Below, one piece after another: positions 8,384 to 17,080 of a DNA stretch of 64,000 nucleotides. The stretch covers positions 5,146,001 through 5,210,000 of the forward strand of contig NZ_CP114283.1 in the NCBI RefSeq assembly GCF_027107535.1, written 5' to 3'. Position numbers and translations under genes: made by a program. Source of the DNA: Streptomyces aurantiacus. Lineage in GTDB: Bacteria > Actinomycetota > Actinomycetes > Streptomycetales > Streptomycetaceae. The notes beneath the pieces are model-generated. The model did no database searches. It was not told the DNA's origin and saw only the letters and a list, made by a program, of their open reading frames with translations. Within the stretch, counting starts at the first letter, position 1. The number at the start of each line of letters is the position of its first letter.

Positions 8384-8761
8384 TCAGCAGCTCATCGACC
8401 ACTCGTGGGAGCTTCCGCCGTCGTTCGCAGCTCCGTTGTAGCCAACCTCCTGCCCCGGGGCCAGACAGATCGTCATGTGGCCGCCAAGGTGTGACCGGGA
8501 GTACACCTTGACGTGGTCCTTAACACCCGGACCCGAAATGCCGTGATTGGCCCACGAGGAGTCCTCGCTTTCAATAAAGCTCTCCCACCAGCCGTCATCG
8601 CCGTGCCAGTTGGCGCGCTGACCGTCGTAGTTGGCTTCCGTCCAGGCGCAGAAGTGTCCGCTGGGGCAGTCGGCTGCGCCGGCCGGAGTGGAGACCGTCA
8701 GGGCTCCGGTCAAAGCGAGGAGCGCCGCGGCGGCGGACGTGATGATGCGCTGCAGGGTCAT
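8384..8761 (-). CDS. Secreted peptidase-inhibitor family I36 protein
   Basis: A 125-aa protein with a Sec signal peptide (residues 1 to about 29, ending PAGAA) and a small beta-rich domain with four cysteines: CPSGHFCAW near the N-terminus, C in TICLAPG and the C-terminal residue. CPSGxFCxWxxxxYxG is the hallmark of the Streptomyces metalloproteinase-inhibitor-like I36 family. It is expected outside the cell, with disulfide-stabilised folding. The start codon lies inside the 3' part of the overlapping lipoprotein frame, on the same strand. Confidence 0.8.
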   Translation of the reverse strand: MTLQRIITSAAAALLALTGALTVSTPAGAADCPSGHFCAWTEANYDGQRANWHGDDGWWESFIESEDSSWANHGISGPGVKDHVKVYSRSHLGGHMTICLAPGQEVGYNGAANDGGSSHEWSMSC

Positions 8762-9518
8762 GAGGGGGGTGCCCTTTCGGTTCGGTCGGTTTCAGATCGG
8801 TGGTCGGGGCGGTTCTCCGCCTGGGCACCTGGGGAGCCGTTGAGGCGGGGTGGAGGTTGGCGGCGCGCCGTAGGGCGGTTGTGCGCAGCTGTCGGTAAGC
8901 GGTCAGATGCTCGCGCCGCTCGGTGCGCACCTTAGCCAGCAGGGTGGGCTCCAGGCGGGATTCAACCTCCGCCAGGCCGCTCTCGCGGTTGCAGCGGTTG
9001 GCGACGGCCGGATCCGGCTGGTCCGGGCGCGTTCCGGACAGGTGTCCCGCGCAGCGTTTCCAGCGGGCCATCGCGGCGCGGTGATCGGGGTCGGTCGCCA
9101 TCCGGACCTGCGCTTCCGCCCGCAGGTTATTGACGACCACCTCGGCCTCGAACCACCGCTTCTCATTGCCGTAGAGGACGCGCTGCGCGTTGGCGAGGCA
9201 GCCATCCGTGTTGGCGGTGACCGTGTACCCAGTGGGTAGGGTGAGGGACAGCTCGCGGGGGTCAGTGCCGAAATGGGCGGCTTGGACCTGCTTGTCCTCG
9301 GCGGTGGCAGACTTCGGGCGTTGCCGTAGGGACGGCACGCCCAGCCCCTGCCCTGAAAGACAGCGGGCGACGAGTGCAAGCTGCGCGGACTTGATGAGGT
9401 CGTCCTGGGCCTGTCCGCTGGCCGGGATCTCACGATGTGGGGATGCGGTCGGATGATCGGCGCAGCTCGTCACCAGCAGGGCCATGGCCGCGATACAGAC
9501 GGCGCGGATCAGTCGCAT
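8595..9518 (-). CDS. Putative lipoprotein, 3' end probably frameshifted
   Basis: The N-terminus has a short basic and hydrophobic segment ending in a lipobox (LLVTSC, Cys about residue 19), so the protein should be lipid-anchored outside the membrane. The body is helical, charged and of no family I recognise. The frame overlaps the I36 gene out of frame by 167 bases, and the last 60 or so residues are Arg/His-rich low-complexity sequence. I therefore suspect the natural stop was lost by a frameshift around 8780-8850 and that the real protein has about 220-240 residues. Confidence 0.5.
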   Translation of the reverse strand: MRLIRAVCIAAMALLVTSCADHPTASPHREIPASGQAQDDLIKSAQLALVARCLSGQGLGVPSLRQRPKSATAEDKQVQAAHFGTDPRELSLTLPTGYTVTANTDGCLANAQRVLYGNEKRWFEAEVVVNNLRAEAQVRMATDPDHRAAMARWKRCAGHLSGTRPDQPDPAVANRCNRESGLAEVESRLEPTLLAKVRTERREHLTAYRQLRTTALRRAANLHPASTAPQVPRRRTAPTTDLKPTEPKGHPPHDPAAHHHVRRRGAPRFDRSPDGLHSGRRSRLPQRTLLRLDGSQLRRSARQLARR

Positions 9519-9636
9519 GGTTCAGCCGACCTGGCAGTCAACCGTTCCGCCAGCGACGCCGTTGAGACGCGCGTGCCCCGCGCTACCACGGTGATGATCT
9601 TCCACACTGCCGGTGAACGAGCGCCGCGGCCGAAGG

Positions 9637-11161
9637 TCACACCCCAAGCGCCCTGGCCACACTGACGAAAGGCGTAGTCATCACGGATAAAGCCACGTGC
9701 CACTGGTACGTGCCCGACCGCACGTCCCGGGTCTGCTGGAGGACGGTGTTCATCCAGGCCGGCACCAGCTTGTCGTCGACCTCGCGCGGCAGCAGCGGCT
9801 TGTCCTCACCCGCCGCCGCGCCAGCGCCGGCAGCCGCTTCACCCCGGCCAGCACCCGCACGCCCGGGGGCGACACCTGGAACTCGTTGAGAGCTATGCGG
9901 CCACAGAGTCAAACCCCCCGCTTCCTCCTGCCCTTCTCTATGCTGCGTGGCATTTTCGGGCAGTTTCCGGATGCGCGGTAGCCCGGATGCAGCGACCCAC
10001 AGCACGCTCAACACGGCAAACGCCGTACCGATCCACAGAGTAGGCCGCAGGCCGAGCACGGTGCCCAGCGTGCCGGCCAGCACCGCGCCGGTCGGGCGCA
10101 CTCCGAAGTTGGCGGTCTGCACCACGCCCATCACGCGGGAACGCAGGGTGGGCGGGATGACGGCGATCAGGTAGCTGTTGGCGGAGATGTCCAGGACCGC
10201 GACCCCGCAGCCGGCGCCGAGGTGCGCGGCGGCCAGCGCCCCGATCACCAACGGTGCCGGGCCGATGCCGATCCGCCGCACGACGCGCGGCGCGGCGTAG
10301 GCGCCGGCCAGGCCGCCGACCCCGAATACAGCGAAGACCGTTCCTATCGCCGCGGGGGTGAGTCCCAGCTCGGTGGTTCCGTACAGCACGAACAGCGTTG
10401 TCGTGAGGGTTTGGCACAGGCTCAGCATGGCGACCCCTGCCAGCAGCAGGGCCGGGGTGCGGTTCGCCGTCACCCAGCGCAGCCCGTCCGCGAGCCCGCC
10501 CTCACCACGGGGTGCGGGCGGCGCTTCCTGCGCCCTGATGCGTCCCAGGCACATCGCCGACACCAGGTAGGTGATGGCGTCCATCAGCAGGGTGATCGGC
10601 GCCGACAGTGCCTGAACGAGCGCTCCGCCCCCGCCTGGTCCGGCGACCGCAGCCACCGATCTGCTCCCGGTGAGCAGCGCGTTGCCGTCCACGTACCTGT
10701 CGGCGGCGACCACGGATGCGTACACGTGGTGATTGCAGACCCGGAACCGCACGGTGAGCACCCCGACGGCGAACGCCGCCGCATACAGGTGAGTCATCGT
10801 CAGCGCGCCGCACGCATAGGCCAGCGCTACGGAGGCGATCGCGGCGAACCGCCCGATGTCCGCGACGATCATCGCCCTGCGCCGGTTTGTCTGCCGGTCT
10901 GCCCACGCCCCGCCGGGGATCGGCAGCAGCAACGAGGGCAGCAGTTCCGCCGCCGTCAGCCACCCCATCTCGGCCGCACCCGCTCCAGCAACAGCACGGC
11001 GGCCAGCGGCACCGCCAAGAACGAGATCTCGTCACCACCAGCGACACGCTCTGCGCGCTCCAGTACAACCGGAACCCACGCTCCCGCAGTAGCCCTGCCC
11101 GGGGCGGCCCCTCGCCAGCGCTCCCCCGTCGACGGCCCGCCCTCATCCCCACCTTGCTCAT
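9637..11161 (-). pseudogene. MFS exporter (DHA3/EntS-like), interrupted by two frameshifts
   Basis: Read leftward, the N-terminus (GFRLYWSAQSVSLV) starts at 11161 in one frame, moves to a second at about 11039 (GDEISFLAVPLAAVLLL) and to a third at about 10985 (AGAAEMGWLTAAELLP), which then stays open. Each change is explained by loss of one G. The long third part has the family features (PIPGGAWADRQTNRRR loop, about ten more helices). MFS similarity ends near 9940; about 100 further residues to 9637 (for example VDDKLVPAWMNTVLQQTRDV) are not recognised and may belong to another broken gene. Function would have been efflux of a small molecule. Either a pseudogene or two sequencing errors. Confidence 0.75.
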
Positions 11162-11419
11162 CGGGAGGCCCGGACGGTGAGGTCAGACGCGCCGCAGGCG
11201 CCGGAGCCCACACCGCGGCCGGCAGACACCAACAGCACTGTTTTGAGCAGGTAGTTCTGGCCCCACTCGGGCAACGTGATTTGGCCCCAGGGTGGGGTGG
11301 GTCGGGGACGGTTGTTCCAGGTTCTTTTGGCCCCACCAGGCCGTCGGACCGTCCGTAGCTTTCAGCGAAAAATCAACGCTAGGCAGTTGATCTAGACGGC
11401 GTGGGCCGCCTGGGTACGG
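11162..11419. other. Intergenic, with repeated TTTGGCCCCA motifs
   Basis: No coding sequence recognised. The sequence TGGCCCCA occurs three times within 80 bases (about 11260-11340), twice as TTTGGCCCCA, the sort of motif seen at insertion-sequence ends, but I found no matching partner. Confidence 0.3.
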
Positions 11420-11460
11420 AGAAGGCCCCTCCCTTCGGTAGCCGAGGAGCGGGGCCTTCT
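11420..11460 (-). terminator. Hairpin with perfect 10-bp stem
   Basis: AGAAGGCCCC at 11420-11429 pairs perfectly with GGGGCCTTCT at 11451-11460 around a 21-base loop. It begins 7 bases after the stop of the leftward small gene, so it is probably that gene's terminator. It may act in both directions. No long T-run follows. Confidence 0.65.
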
Positions 11461-11466
11461 GTCTTG

Positions 11467-11775
11467 CTACTTGTCGGAGGGCTCGTCGTCCCCCGAACCG
11501 CGCAGGTCATGCCCCTCGTCGATAGTGCGGCCGATCTGCCGCATCAGCTCACGTAGCTGCGCGAGAAGTAGAAAGAGCAGGCCGAAGAGCAGGTCCGACC
11601 GGAGTACGCCGGAAACCTGCCGTAGGGCAGTGATGCATCGCGCTGAGCTGGGGATTTTCCTGTCGCATTGATGTTCGTCAGAGCCGTCGCCACGCGGGGG
11701 CTTTTGTCCGGTTGATGGTCGGGTGGTGGTTTCGTGGCGTCGATCGAGCGGACGGCGTATCCGCGGTTGAAACAC
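11467..11775 (-). CDS. Small hypothetical protein with hydrophobic Leu-rich segment
   Basis: No family recognised. The C-terminal 60 residues look coding: a Leu/Phe-rich segment (LLFGLLFLLLAQL) that could be one membrane helix, followed by an acidic tail ending DDEPSDK. The gene ends directly before a hairpin terminator, which supports its reality. The start is uncertain; the first 40 residues of the longest frame are low-complexity, so the true protein may be much shorter. Confidence 0.35.
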   Translation of the reverse strand: MFQPRIRRPLDRRHETTTRPSTGQKPPRGDGSDEHQCDRKIPSSARCITALRQVSGVLRSDLLFGLLFLLLAQLRELMRQIGRTIDEGHDLRGSGDDEPSDK

Positions 11776-11845
11776 GCGGTGTCGGCGCGGGAGTTGCCCA
11801 CCTCCGCAGCACGAATCCGGGAGGCAACGGCGCTGCCCCGGCTCG
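11734..11845 (+). pseudogene. Tn3-family transposase N-terminal fragment (DUF4158)
   Basis: From a GTG at 11734 the frame begins ASIERTAYPRLKHAVSAREL, the characteristic start of Tn3-family TnpA proteins in actinobacteria. Similarity ends after about 25-35 codons, where the 3' end of the hydrolase gene begins. No terminal 38-bp repeats were identified. Confidence 0.6.
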
Positions 11846-11906
11846 AGGCCGCATCAGCGGCAGGCCGGAGAGGGCACGGAGGGTGGCGGTGCAGGGACTC
11901 GGCCGT

Positions 11907-12797
11907 TCAGCGGCTCCGGTCGACGCGGTCGACGAAGTCGCCGACCGCCGTGGCGAAGGCGGCGGGCGCCTCCTGCGCGACGAAATGCCCGACGTCCGGA
12001 ATCGTGACCGCGGTGACGTCGCCGGCGACCTGGCGCATTGTCCGCTCGGTGTAGGGGGCGTTGATGCCGTCGACGGCGAGCACGGGAACGGTCAGCGGCC
12101 GCGACTCGGCCAGTTCCCGCATCCGGTCGCCGCCGGTCAGGGAGGAACGGTAGAGCCCCTCGGTGCCGCGCCAGCCGCCCGGCCGCGCGTAGGTGCGGGC
12201 GAACTCGTCGCGGTCGGCCTCGGTGACCCCGCCCGGCACCATCGTCATCACCGAGACGGCCCAGTCGAGCATCACTCGCTCGCGGCCGGCCAGGAACAGC
12301 TCCGGAATTCCCGGGGCGGCCAGGAATCCCACGTGCCAGGAGCCGCCGTTCCTCACGTCGGCCAGCACCTCCCAGCCGTACCCCGGAAGGGTGGTCTCGA
12401 CGCCGGTGAAGCTGAGGACGTCGCCGGGGTGCGTGGCCGCGAACGCGAAGACCGGCCCGCCGCTGATGTCCTGGCAGGTCACGTGCACGGGCCCGACGCC
12501 GAGGTGGGCGACCAGCCGGTGCAGGTCCTCCGCCATGGTGGCCAAGTCGTGGTCGCCGTCGGCGATGCCGGAGTCGCCGAAGCCGCGCAGGTCGACGGCG
12601 AACACCCGGTGGGTGGCGGCGAGCAGCGGGATGACGTCGCGGAAGGCCCACCAGGACTCCGGCCACCCGTGCACCAGCAGGATCGGGGAGCCGGTGTCGC
12701 CCGCCGAGACGTAGTGCAACGTGGTGCCGTTGACCTCGGCGGTGTGGTGCGTGACGCCCGCCACGGCGGGCGAGGCGGTCACGAAAGAGCTGGTCAT
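11907..12797 (-). CDS. Alpha/beta hydrolase (epoxide hydrolase / dehalogenase-like)
   Basis: A 296-aa cytosolic hydrolase. It has the HGWPESWWAF oxyanion motif, DLRGFGDS, and a nucleophile elbow TCQDISGG in which Asp stands at the nucleophile position, as in epoxide hydrolases and haloalkane dehalogenases rather than esterases. The catalytic His is in VGHFVAQE near the C-terminus. The start at 12797 has GGGAG about 10 bases upstream, and the longer frame upstream runs through the operator. It is transcribed away from the MarR gene and is very likely its regulated target; substrate unknown. Confidence 0.85.
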   Translation of the reverse strand: MTSSFVTASPAVAGVTHHTAEVNGTTLHYVSAGDTGSPILLVHGWPESWWAFRDVIPLLAATHRVFAVDLRGFGDSGIADGDHDLATMAEDLHRLVAHLGVGPVHVTCQDISGGPVFAFAATHPGDVLSFTGVETTLPGYGWEVLADVRNGGSWHVGFLAAPGIPELFLAGRERVMLDWAVSVMTMVPGGVTEADRDEFARTYARPGGWRGTEGLYRSSLTGGDRMRELAESRPLTVPVLAVDGINAPYTERTMRQVAGDVTAVTIPDVGHFVAQEAPAAFATAVGDFVDRVDRSR

Positions 12798-12816
12798 GCG
12801 ATGACTCCCAAGATAG

Positions 12817-12854
12817 ACAACCAGGTTGACTCCAGTGTTGGTCAACCTGGTTGT
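12817..12854. promoter_or_regulatory. Double MarR operator, inverted repeat ACAACCAGGTTGAC
   Basis: ACAACCAGGTTGAC at 12817-12830 is an exact reverse complement of GTCAACCTGGTTGT at 12841-12854. Each half is itself palindromic (CAACC-N-GGTTG), giving two adjacent dyads 25 bases apart centre to centre between the divergent hydrolase and MarR genes. This is the expected design for a MarR-family dimer pair controlling both promoters. Confidence 0.85.
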
Positions 12855-12878
12855 CCACGTCAAGGGAAGATCTAGACT

Positions 12879-13361
12879 GTGGTCATGTCCTCACGATCCG
12901 GCGCCGATCTCGCCCTGCTGCTCCTGGGCAGCTATCGCAATCTGGTGGACGAAGTGGTCCGGGAGCTGGCGACCCGGGGGTACCCCGGTGCCCGGCCGTC
13001 GCACGAGTACGCGATCCGGGCCATCCGAGCCGGCGCCGACAGCGCCTCGGACTTGGCCCGCAGACTCGCCATCACCAAGCAGGCCGCGGCGAAGACGATC
13101 GCCGCGCTCGTCGAACGCGGGTACGTCACCACCGAGACCGACCCCGCCGACATCCGCCGCAAGAACATCCGGATCACCGATCACGGGATCGGGCTGATCA
13201 CCGAGAGCACGGCGATCTTCGACGAGGTGCGGGCCCGCTGGGAAGTGCGTCTGGGCGCCGCCGAACTCGCCGAGCTGGAAACCCAGCTCGCCCAATTCGT
13301 CGGCGACTCGCCCATCAACCTCGACGCTCCGGGCTGGGCGGCGGGACAGGAACTGCGCTAG
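12879..13361 (+). CDS. MarR family transcriptional regulator
   Basis: A 160-aa winged-helix regulator. The DNA-binding part is clear: SASDLARRLAITKQAAAKTI (recognition helix) followed by the wing TTETDPADIRRKNIRITDHG. Flanking helices for dimerisation are present. A GTG at 12879 has AAGGGAAGA 8 bases upstream and is preferred; an ATG at 12885 is the alternative. It should repress itself and the divergent hydrolase through the palindromes in the intergenic region and be released by a small ligand. Confidence 0.88.
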   Translation: MVMSSRSGADLALLLLGSYRNLVDEVVRELATRGYPGARPSHEYAIRAIRAGADSASDLARRLAITKQAAAKTIAALVERGYVTTETDPADIRRKNIRITDHGIGLITESTAIFDEVRARWEVRLGAAELAELETQLAQFVGDSPINLDAPGWAAGQELR

Positions 13362-13390
13362 CGGTCAGCCGAGGGTCGCGGTCGGCCGGT

Positions 13391-13448
13391 CGGCGCCGCT
13401 TTCGGCGCCGCTTTCGGCGCCGCTTTCGGGGCCGCTTTCGGGGCCGCC
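13391..13448. repeat. 12-bp tandem repeat (five units)
   Basis: CGGCGCCGCTTT is repeated three times from 13391, followed by one CGGGGCCGCTTT and a partial fifth unit. It lies just behind the MarR stop in DNA with no gene. Function unknown; likely slippage-generated. Confidence 0.85.
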
Positions 13449-13624
13449 GGAGACATCGGCGGGGCCGAGACTCCCACATTCCAGACCGCACCGCCCACCA
13501 CCGCCAGTGACTCGGCGTGTCTCGACGCACGCAACCCGTAGCCGGAGGTGGGCCAAGGTAACCTGGAAATGATCAAGGGTGGGGACAGAACAACCCCGCC
13601 GGGTGGGGCCCAAACAAGTGCTTA

Positions 13625-14716
13625 AAGAGTGTTTTGTCCCGGTGGGTGTGTTTGGTGATACTTCAGTGGTGCGTCGGTCTGGGACTGCTGGGGCCCTGGC
13701 GCATCATGGGGTGTATGTGGCGAAGGGTGTCATCGGGCGGGCCGTTTCAGGCAGTTCGCTCCTGTCTGATCCCAAAGCTCCCCCGCATGACGCCGTTTGC
13801 GCCCTGGGGACAGGCTGCTCGCGACGGTACCAACGCAACATGACGCGACAGCGCCCGTATCCCAGCGATCTGTCCGATGCCTGCTGGGAGTTGACCGGGC
13901 CCGCCCTGACAGCCCGGCGAGCCGAGCGCAGGGGCAAGGGCCCGGACATCGGGCACCCGCCCCAGCATGACCTGCGCCGGATCATGGACGCCATCCCGTA
14001 TGCCGACCGGACCGGGATCCCATGGCGCTATCTGCCGCACGACTTCGCGCCGTGGGAGACCGTCTACGGGTACCTCGCCGCATGGCAGAAGGACGGCCTC
14101 CTCGACCAGCTCAACGGCGTCCTGCGCCAGTTGGTGCCACAGGCCGAAGGCCGGGACGCCGAGCCCAGCGCCTGCGTGCTCGACACCCAGAGGGTCAAGA
14201 CCTCCCCGAACGCGCCGGCCACCGGTCAGGGCATCGACGCAGGGAAGAAGATCGCAGGCCGCAAACGCCACATCGGCGTCGGCACTCTCGGCCTGCTCCT
14301 GGCCGTCCGGGCCACCGCCGCCAGCGTCTCGGACAACGCCGGCGGCATCCACCTGCTGTCCCGGATCGCCACCGCGAACCCGCAGGTCACAAAGGCCTGG
14401 ACCGACTCCGGCTACCACACCAAGGCCATCGACCACGGCGCCCGCCCGGGCATCGACGTCGAAGTCGTCCGCCGAGATCCTGCCGCAAAGGGTTTCAAGG
14501 TGATCCCGAGGCGCTGGGTCGCCGAGCCAACCTTCGGCTGGCTCATGCACCACCGCCGCCTCGCCCGCGACTACGAGACCCACCCGCACCGCTCCGAAGC
14601 CATAATCCGCCTCGCGATGATCGACCCCATAAGCAGACGACTGACCCGCGAATCCACCCTGAACTGACGCGACACCTGACGTCGAACCAAACACTCCCCC
14701 AGGACAAAACACTCTT
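13625..14716 (+). mobile_element. Intact IS5-family insertion sequence, 1,092 bp
   Basis: The left end AAGAGTGTTTTGTCC at 13625 is an exact inverted copy of the right end (GGACAAAACACTCTT ending at 14716), and the next 15-20 bases also match imperfectly. The element is flanked by direct repeats TTA (13622-13624 and 14717-14719), as expected for a 3-bp target duplication. It carries one transposase gene and looks recently active. Confidence 0.9.
13840..14667 (+). CDS. IS5-family transposase
   Basis: DDE transposase of 275 aa that cuts and pastes the surrounding element. The N-terminal part RPYPSDLSDACWELTGPAL and IPWRYLPHDFAPWETVYGYL is the conserved DUF4096-type region. Catalytic residues are Asp in CVLDTQRVKTS, Asp in AWTDSGYHTK and Glu in RRWVAEPTFGW, followed by [10 protein letters not shown]. 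The start at 13840 gives the normal family N-terminus; the frame is open further upstream through the inverted repeat. Confidence 0.93.
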   Translation: MTRQRPYPSDLSDACWELTGPALTARRAERRGKGPDIGHPPQHDLRRIMDAIPYADRTGIPWRYLPHDFAPWETVYGYLAAWQKDGLLDQLNGVLRQLVPQAEGRDAEPSACVLDTQRVKTSPNAPATGQGIDAGKKIAGRKRHIGVGTLGLLLAVRATAASVSDNAGGIHLLSRIATANPQVTKAWTDSGYHTKAIDHGARPGIDVEVVRRDPAAKGFKVIPRRWVAEPTFGWLMHHRRLARDYETHPHRSEAIIRLAMIDPISRRLTRESTLN

Positions 14717-14742
14717 TTACAAACAGCCGCTTACCTTGTTCT

Positions 14743-15075
14743 TTAACTACCGTCGGTAGCTGCTTCGACTAGCTTCACGAGGGGCGCCAGGATCTGTGGC
14801 AGGTCGTTCTCGGAGGTGAGCACCGGTTTGTCCTGCCAGGTGTTCTCGGTTCCGGAGTCGATGAAGAGCAGTGAAGTGGCACCCGATTCCCAGAGGAACG
14901 CCATCCCCGTGCGCTCGTCTGATTCCAGTCTGAGGCTCACCGCCGTGGCCTTCGGCCGCCCTCGGGACGGGGTTCCTGGGACGGGCCGCTTCACCGCAGA
15001 GCTGATCCCACGAGAGCGAAGCTCGTGTTCATGTGCGGCATGCCAGTCCTTGAGCCACTGAGCGATCTCTGACAT
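14743..15075 (-). CDS. Hypothetical protein, possibly an immunity-like (TriTu) family
   Basis: A 110-aa cytosolic protein starting MSEIAQWLKDWHAAHEHEL with a clear body and no signal peptide. The layout (helical start, then a basic-to-beta segment and WESGATSLLFIDSGTE, then a C-terminal helix) is reminiscent of small immunity proteins of the TriTu type. That assignment is weak, and no adjacent toxin was seen. It sits between the IS5 element and an IS701-like fragment. Confidence 0.55.
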   Translation of the reverse strand: MSEIAQWLKDWHAAHEHELRSRGISSAVKRPVPGTPSRGRPKATAVSLRLESDERTGMAFLWESGATSLLFIDSGTENTWQDKPVLTSENDLPQILAPLVKLVEAATDGS

Positions 15076-15177
15076 CGCACCCCCATGTGGGCCTCGAACG
15101 GCCGTCGAACTTGATCGTAAGCCCGACAATCACCGGACGCAGGAACGGCCTTCGTCTGATCATGTGCTCCGACCAAG

Positions 15178-15795
15178 GTGCACGCGACCACGACGAAGGC
15201 CGTGGGGGTGAGTCTGCTGCCTGTTGCTGTCCGGAGGGAAGCGTTCGCGGAAGCGTCAGCCTTCCGAGGTGAGTTCTACGAGTGTCTGACTGCTCGACGC
15301 GACGAGTTGTTCGAGCTGGTGGACGCGGTGCTGTGTGCGGACGGTGCGGTGAAGTCCCCGGTGGACTTGACGCTGCTGCCCGAGCATCGTCGTGGGCACG
15401 GAGCGATGTACGGCGGCCTGAACCACGGCCGGCCCGACGTCGACCGGCTGCGGACAGTGCTGGCCGGGTTGTCGCTGCCGCACTTCGACGGCGGGCGCCT
15501 GGTCCTGGCGGTCGACGTGTCGCCGTGGCTTCGTTCGGATGCACCATGCTCAGCGGAGCGGCTGTTCTGCCACGTCTACGGCCGCGCGAAGACGGCGTCG
15601 CAGTTCATTCCGGGCTGGCCCTGCTCCTTCGTGGCCGTGCTGGAGCCGGGCGCCGCGTCCTGGACCGCGATCCTGGACGCGGTCCGGCTCGGCCCGGCGG
15701 ACGACGCGACCGCGATCACCGCTGACCAGCTCCGAGGAGTCGTGGAGCGGCTCATCATCGCGGGCCAGTGGCAGGCCGGGGACCCGGCCAGCTGG
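15178..15795 (+). pseudogene. IS701-like transposase, N-terminal half
   Basis: The frame reads as the N-terminal half of a widespread Streptomyces transposase: LTARRDELFELVDAVLCADG, PEHRRGHGAMYGGLN, the first catalytic Asp in LAVDVSPWLRSDAP, and LFCHVYGRAKTASQFIPGWP. It stops after GQWQAGDP, about half the usual length; the following bases belong to another gene. The element is 3' truncated by recombination. Confidence 0.85.
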
Positions 15796-15908
15796 CGAAG
15801 ACCTCGGTGAACCTCGAACGCGTCGTCACCACAGGCTTCGACTCCCTCATCGGGCTCACCCGCGGCGACAACTACGTCCTGGATGACGAGGACGGTGAGC
15901 TCGGATGA
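15784..15908 (+). pseudogene. C-terminal stub of an operon gene cut by the IS701 fragment
   Basis: A frame entering from the transposase junction reads LAKTSVNLERVVTTGFDSL and ends DDEDGELG at a TGA (15906-15908). That stop overlaps the next gene's ATG (ATGA). The stub is therefore the end of a once co-translated upstream gene whose body was lost when the IS701 fragment joined here. Identity unknown; a partition or conjugation gene would fit the neighbour. Confidence 0.5.
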
Positions 15909-17080
15909 GCCGGGACTTCGCAGAGATGCTGGAAGCGGCCACACCCACCGCCGAAGTGATCGAGGTGGACACATCCTTCCTCGACGCCTACCGGCGCGGC
16001 GGGAGCGAGGAGCTCAAGCGCGTCCAGGCCCAGGCGGCACAGCCTGGGCCTGAGGTGGCAACGCCCGAGCCGGAGGCGCTGCTTGATGAGGCCGGCGACG
16101 TCGACTCTCAACCCGAGGTGGAAAGTCTGCAGGCTGATCCCGACGTGGACGCCGAAGAGGATCGCCTGGATCTGGAGCCGGACTACGAGCCCGACGCCGG
16201 CGACTCCGAGCGGACCGGCGGATCCAACCAGCATGGTGGTGGTGGTGACGGCGGTGGACAGCGAGGAGCTGCCGGGGCGCTCCCGGGCGGTGCGCCGGCA
16301 GGCCCTATGGCTGAAGTTGTTCCGGCTCCCGGGGCACAGCCAGACGTCGAGGACGCTGCCGCGGCGGAAGTCACTTCTCACGGCGGCGTCGCCACACCGG
16401 ATGAATCCGTGCATGTAACGCCCGGCTCGCTCCAGCTCACCGACCATCAGGACGCCGTGCAGAGTGCGGCATCGAAGGGTGGATCGGGCAGCACAGCCGA
16501 GACCGCCACGCTCCCCCAGTCGGGCTTCCGGCTCGCCGGTGTGCAGAGCCAGCCGCACATCAAGGCGCTGCCCGAGAGCATCATGAACGCGCTGCGGGAG
16601 CAGCCGCGAGCAGCCGCGGTCCGTGAGCTGGGCGTGAGCGACAGCGCCGCGCGCGAGTTCAGCCAGAGGCTGAGCCAGGGCACGCTGGTGTCGGCGTTCC
16701 TGCTGGCGCAGCTCGACCTGCACCTTGATGCCGATCCTGCCACCGGGCGCGCCGTCGAGCTGTTCCACTCCCGCGACCCGCTGCTGGGCAGCGTGGTGGC
16801 ACGCCTGGCGAACATCGAGGCCGCTGAACGCGAGCGGGACGGGTTGCTGCGCAAGCTGCGCGACGAGCTGGGCGAGGTGCGCCAGACCAGCGCGGTAGTC
16901 GAGCAGGCGCTGGCGTACTCCATCGCCGACCGTACGGAGAACTTCCTGCGGGGCTCGCACAACCTCCACGACGCGCCGATCACGCACAAGGAGGCGATCT
17001 ACTTCCGGGACAAGGCCCGGGAGGCGACCAGGAAACAGTCGAGGCTTGAACGCGAGCGGGAAGGGCGGCCGCTTCGATGA
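15905..17080 (+). CDS. Hypothetical protein with C-terminal coiled coil (plasmid maintenance-like)
   Basis: A 391-aa protein with no family I recognise. Residues 1-40 form a short charged motif (EMLEAATPTAEVIEVDTSF), residues 45-200 are acidic, Gly/Pro-rich and probably disordered, and residues 220-391 are helical with a strong coiled-coil pattern (ANIEAAERERDGLLRKLRDE). The start is fixed by the ATGA overlap with the truncated upstream gene. Such two-gene operons with a disordered, coiled-coil second protein are common on actinobacterial plasmids, but the role is inference only. Confidence 0.6.
   Translation: MSRDFAEMLEAATPTAEVIEVDTSFLDAYRRGGSEELKRVQAQAAQPGPEVATPEPEALLDEAGDVDSQPEVESLQADPDVDAEEDRLDLEPDYEPDAGDSERTGGSNQHGGGGDGGGQRGAAGALPGGAPAGPMAEVVPAPGAQPDVEDAAAAEVTSHGGVATPDESVHVTPGSLQLTDHQDAVQSAASKGGSGSTAETATLPQSGFRLAGVQSQPHIKALPESIMNALREQPRAAAVRELGVSDSAAREFSQRLSQGTLVSAFLLAQLDLHLDADPATGRAVELFHSRDPLLGSVVARLANIEAAERERDGLLRKLRDELGEVRQTSAVVEQALAYSIADRTENFLRGSHNLHDAPITHKEAIYFRDKAREATRKQSRLEREREGRPLR

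Noticed and set aside
10222..11358. 378-codon rightward ORF
   Set aside because: Antisense to the MFS exporter; the minus-strand frames carry the family sequence.
11712..12875. 387-codon rightward ORF
   Set aside because: Antisense to the alpha/beta hydrolase and runs through its operator.
13381..13450. CRISPR-like short repeats
   Set aside because: The 12-bp units are contiguous with no spacers; simple tandem repeat.
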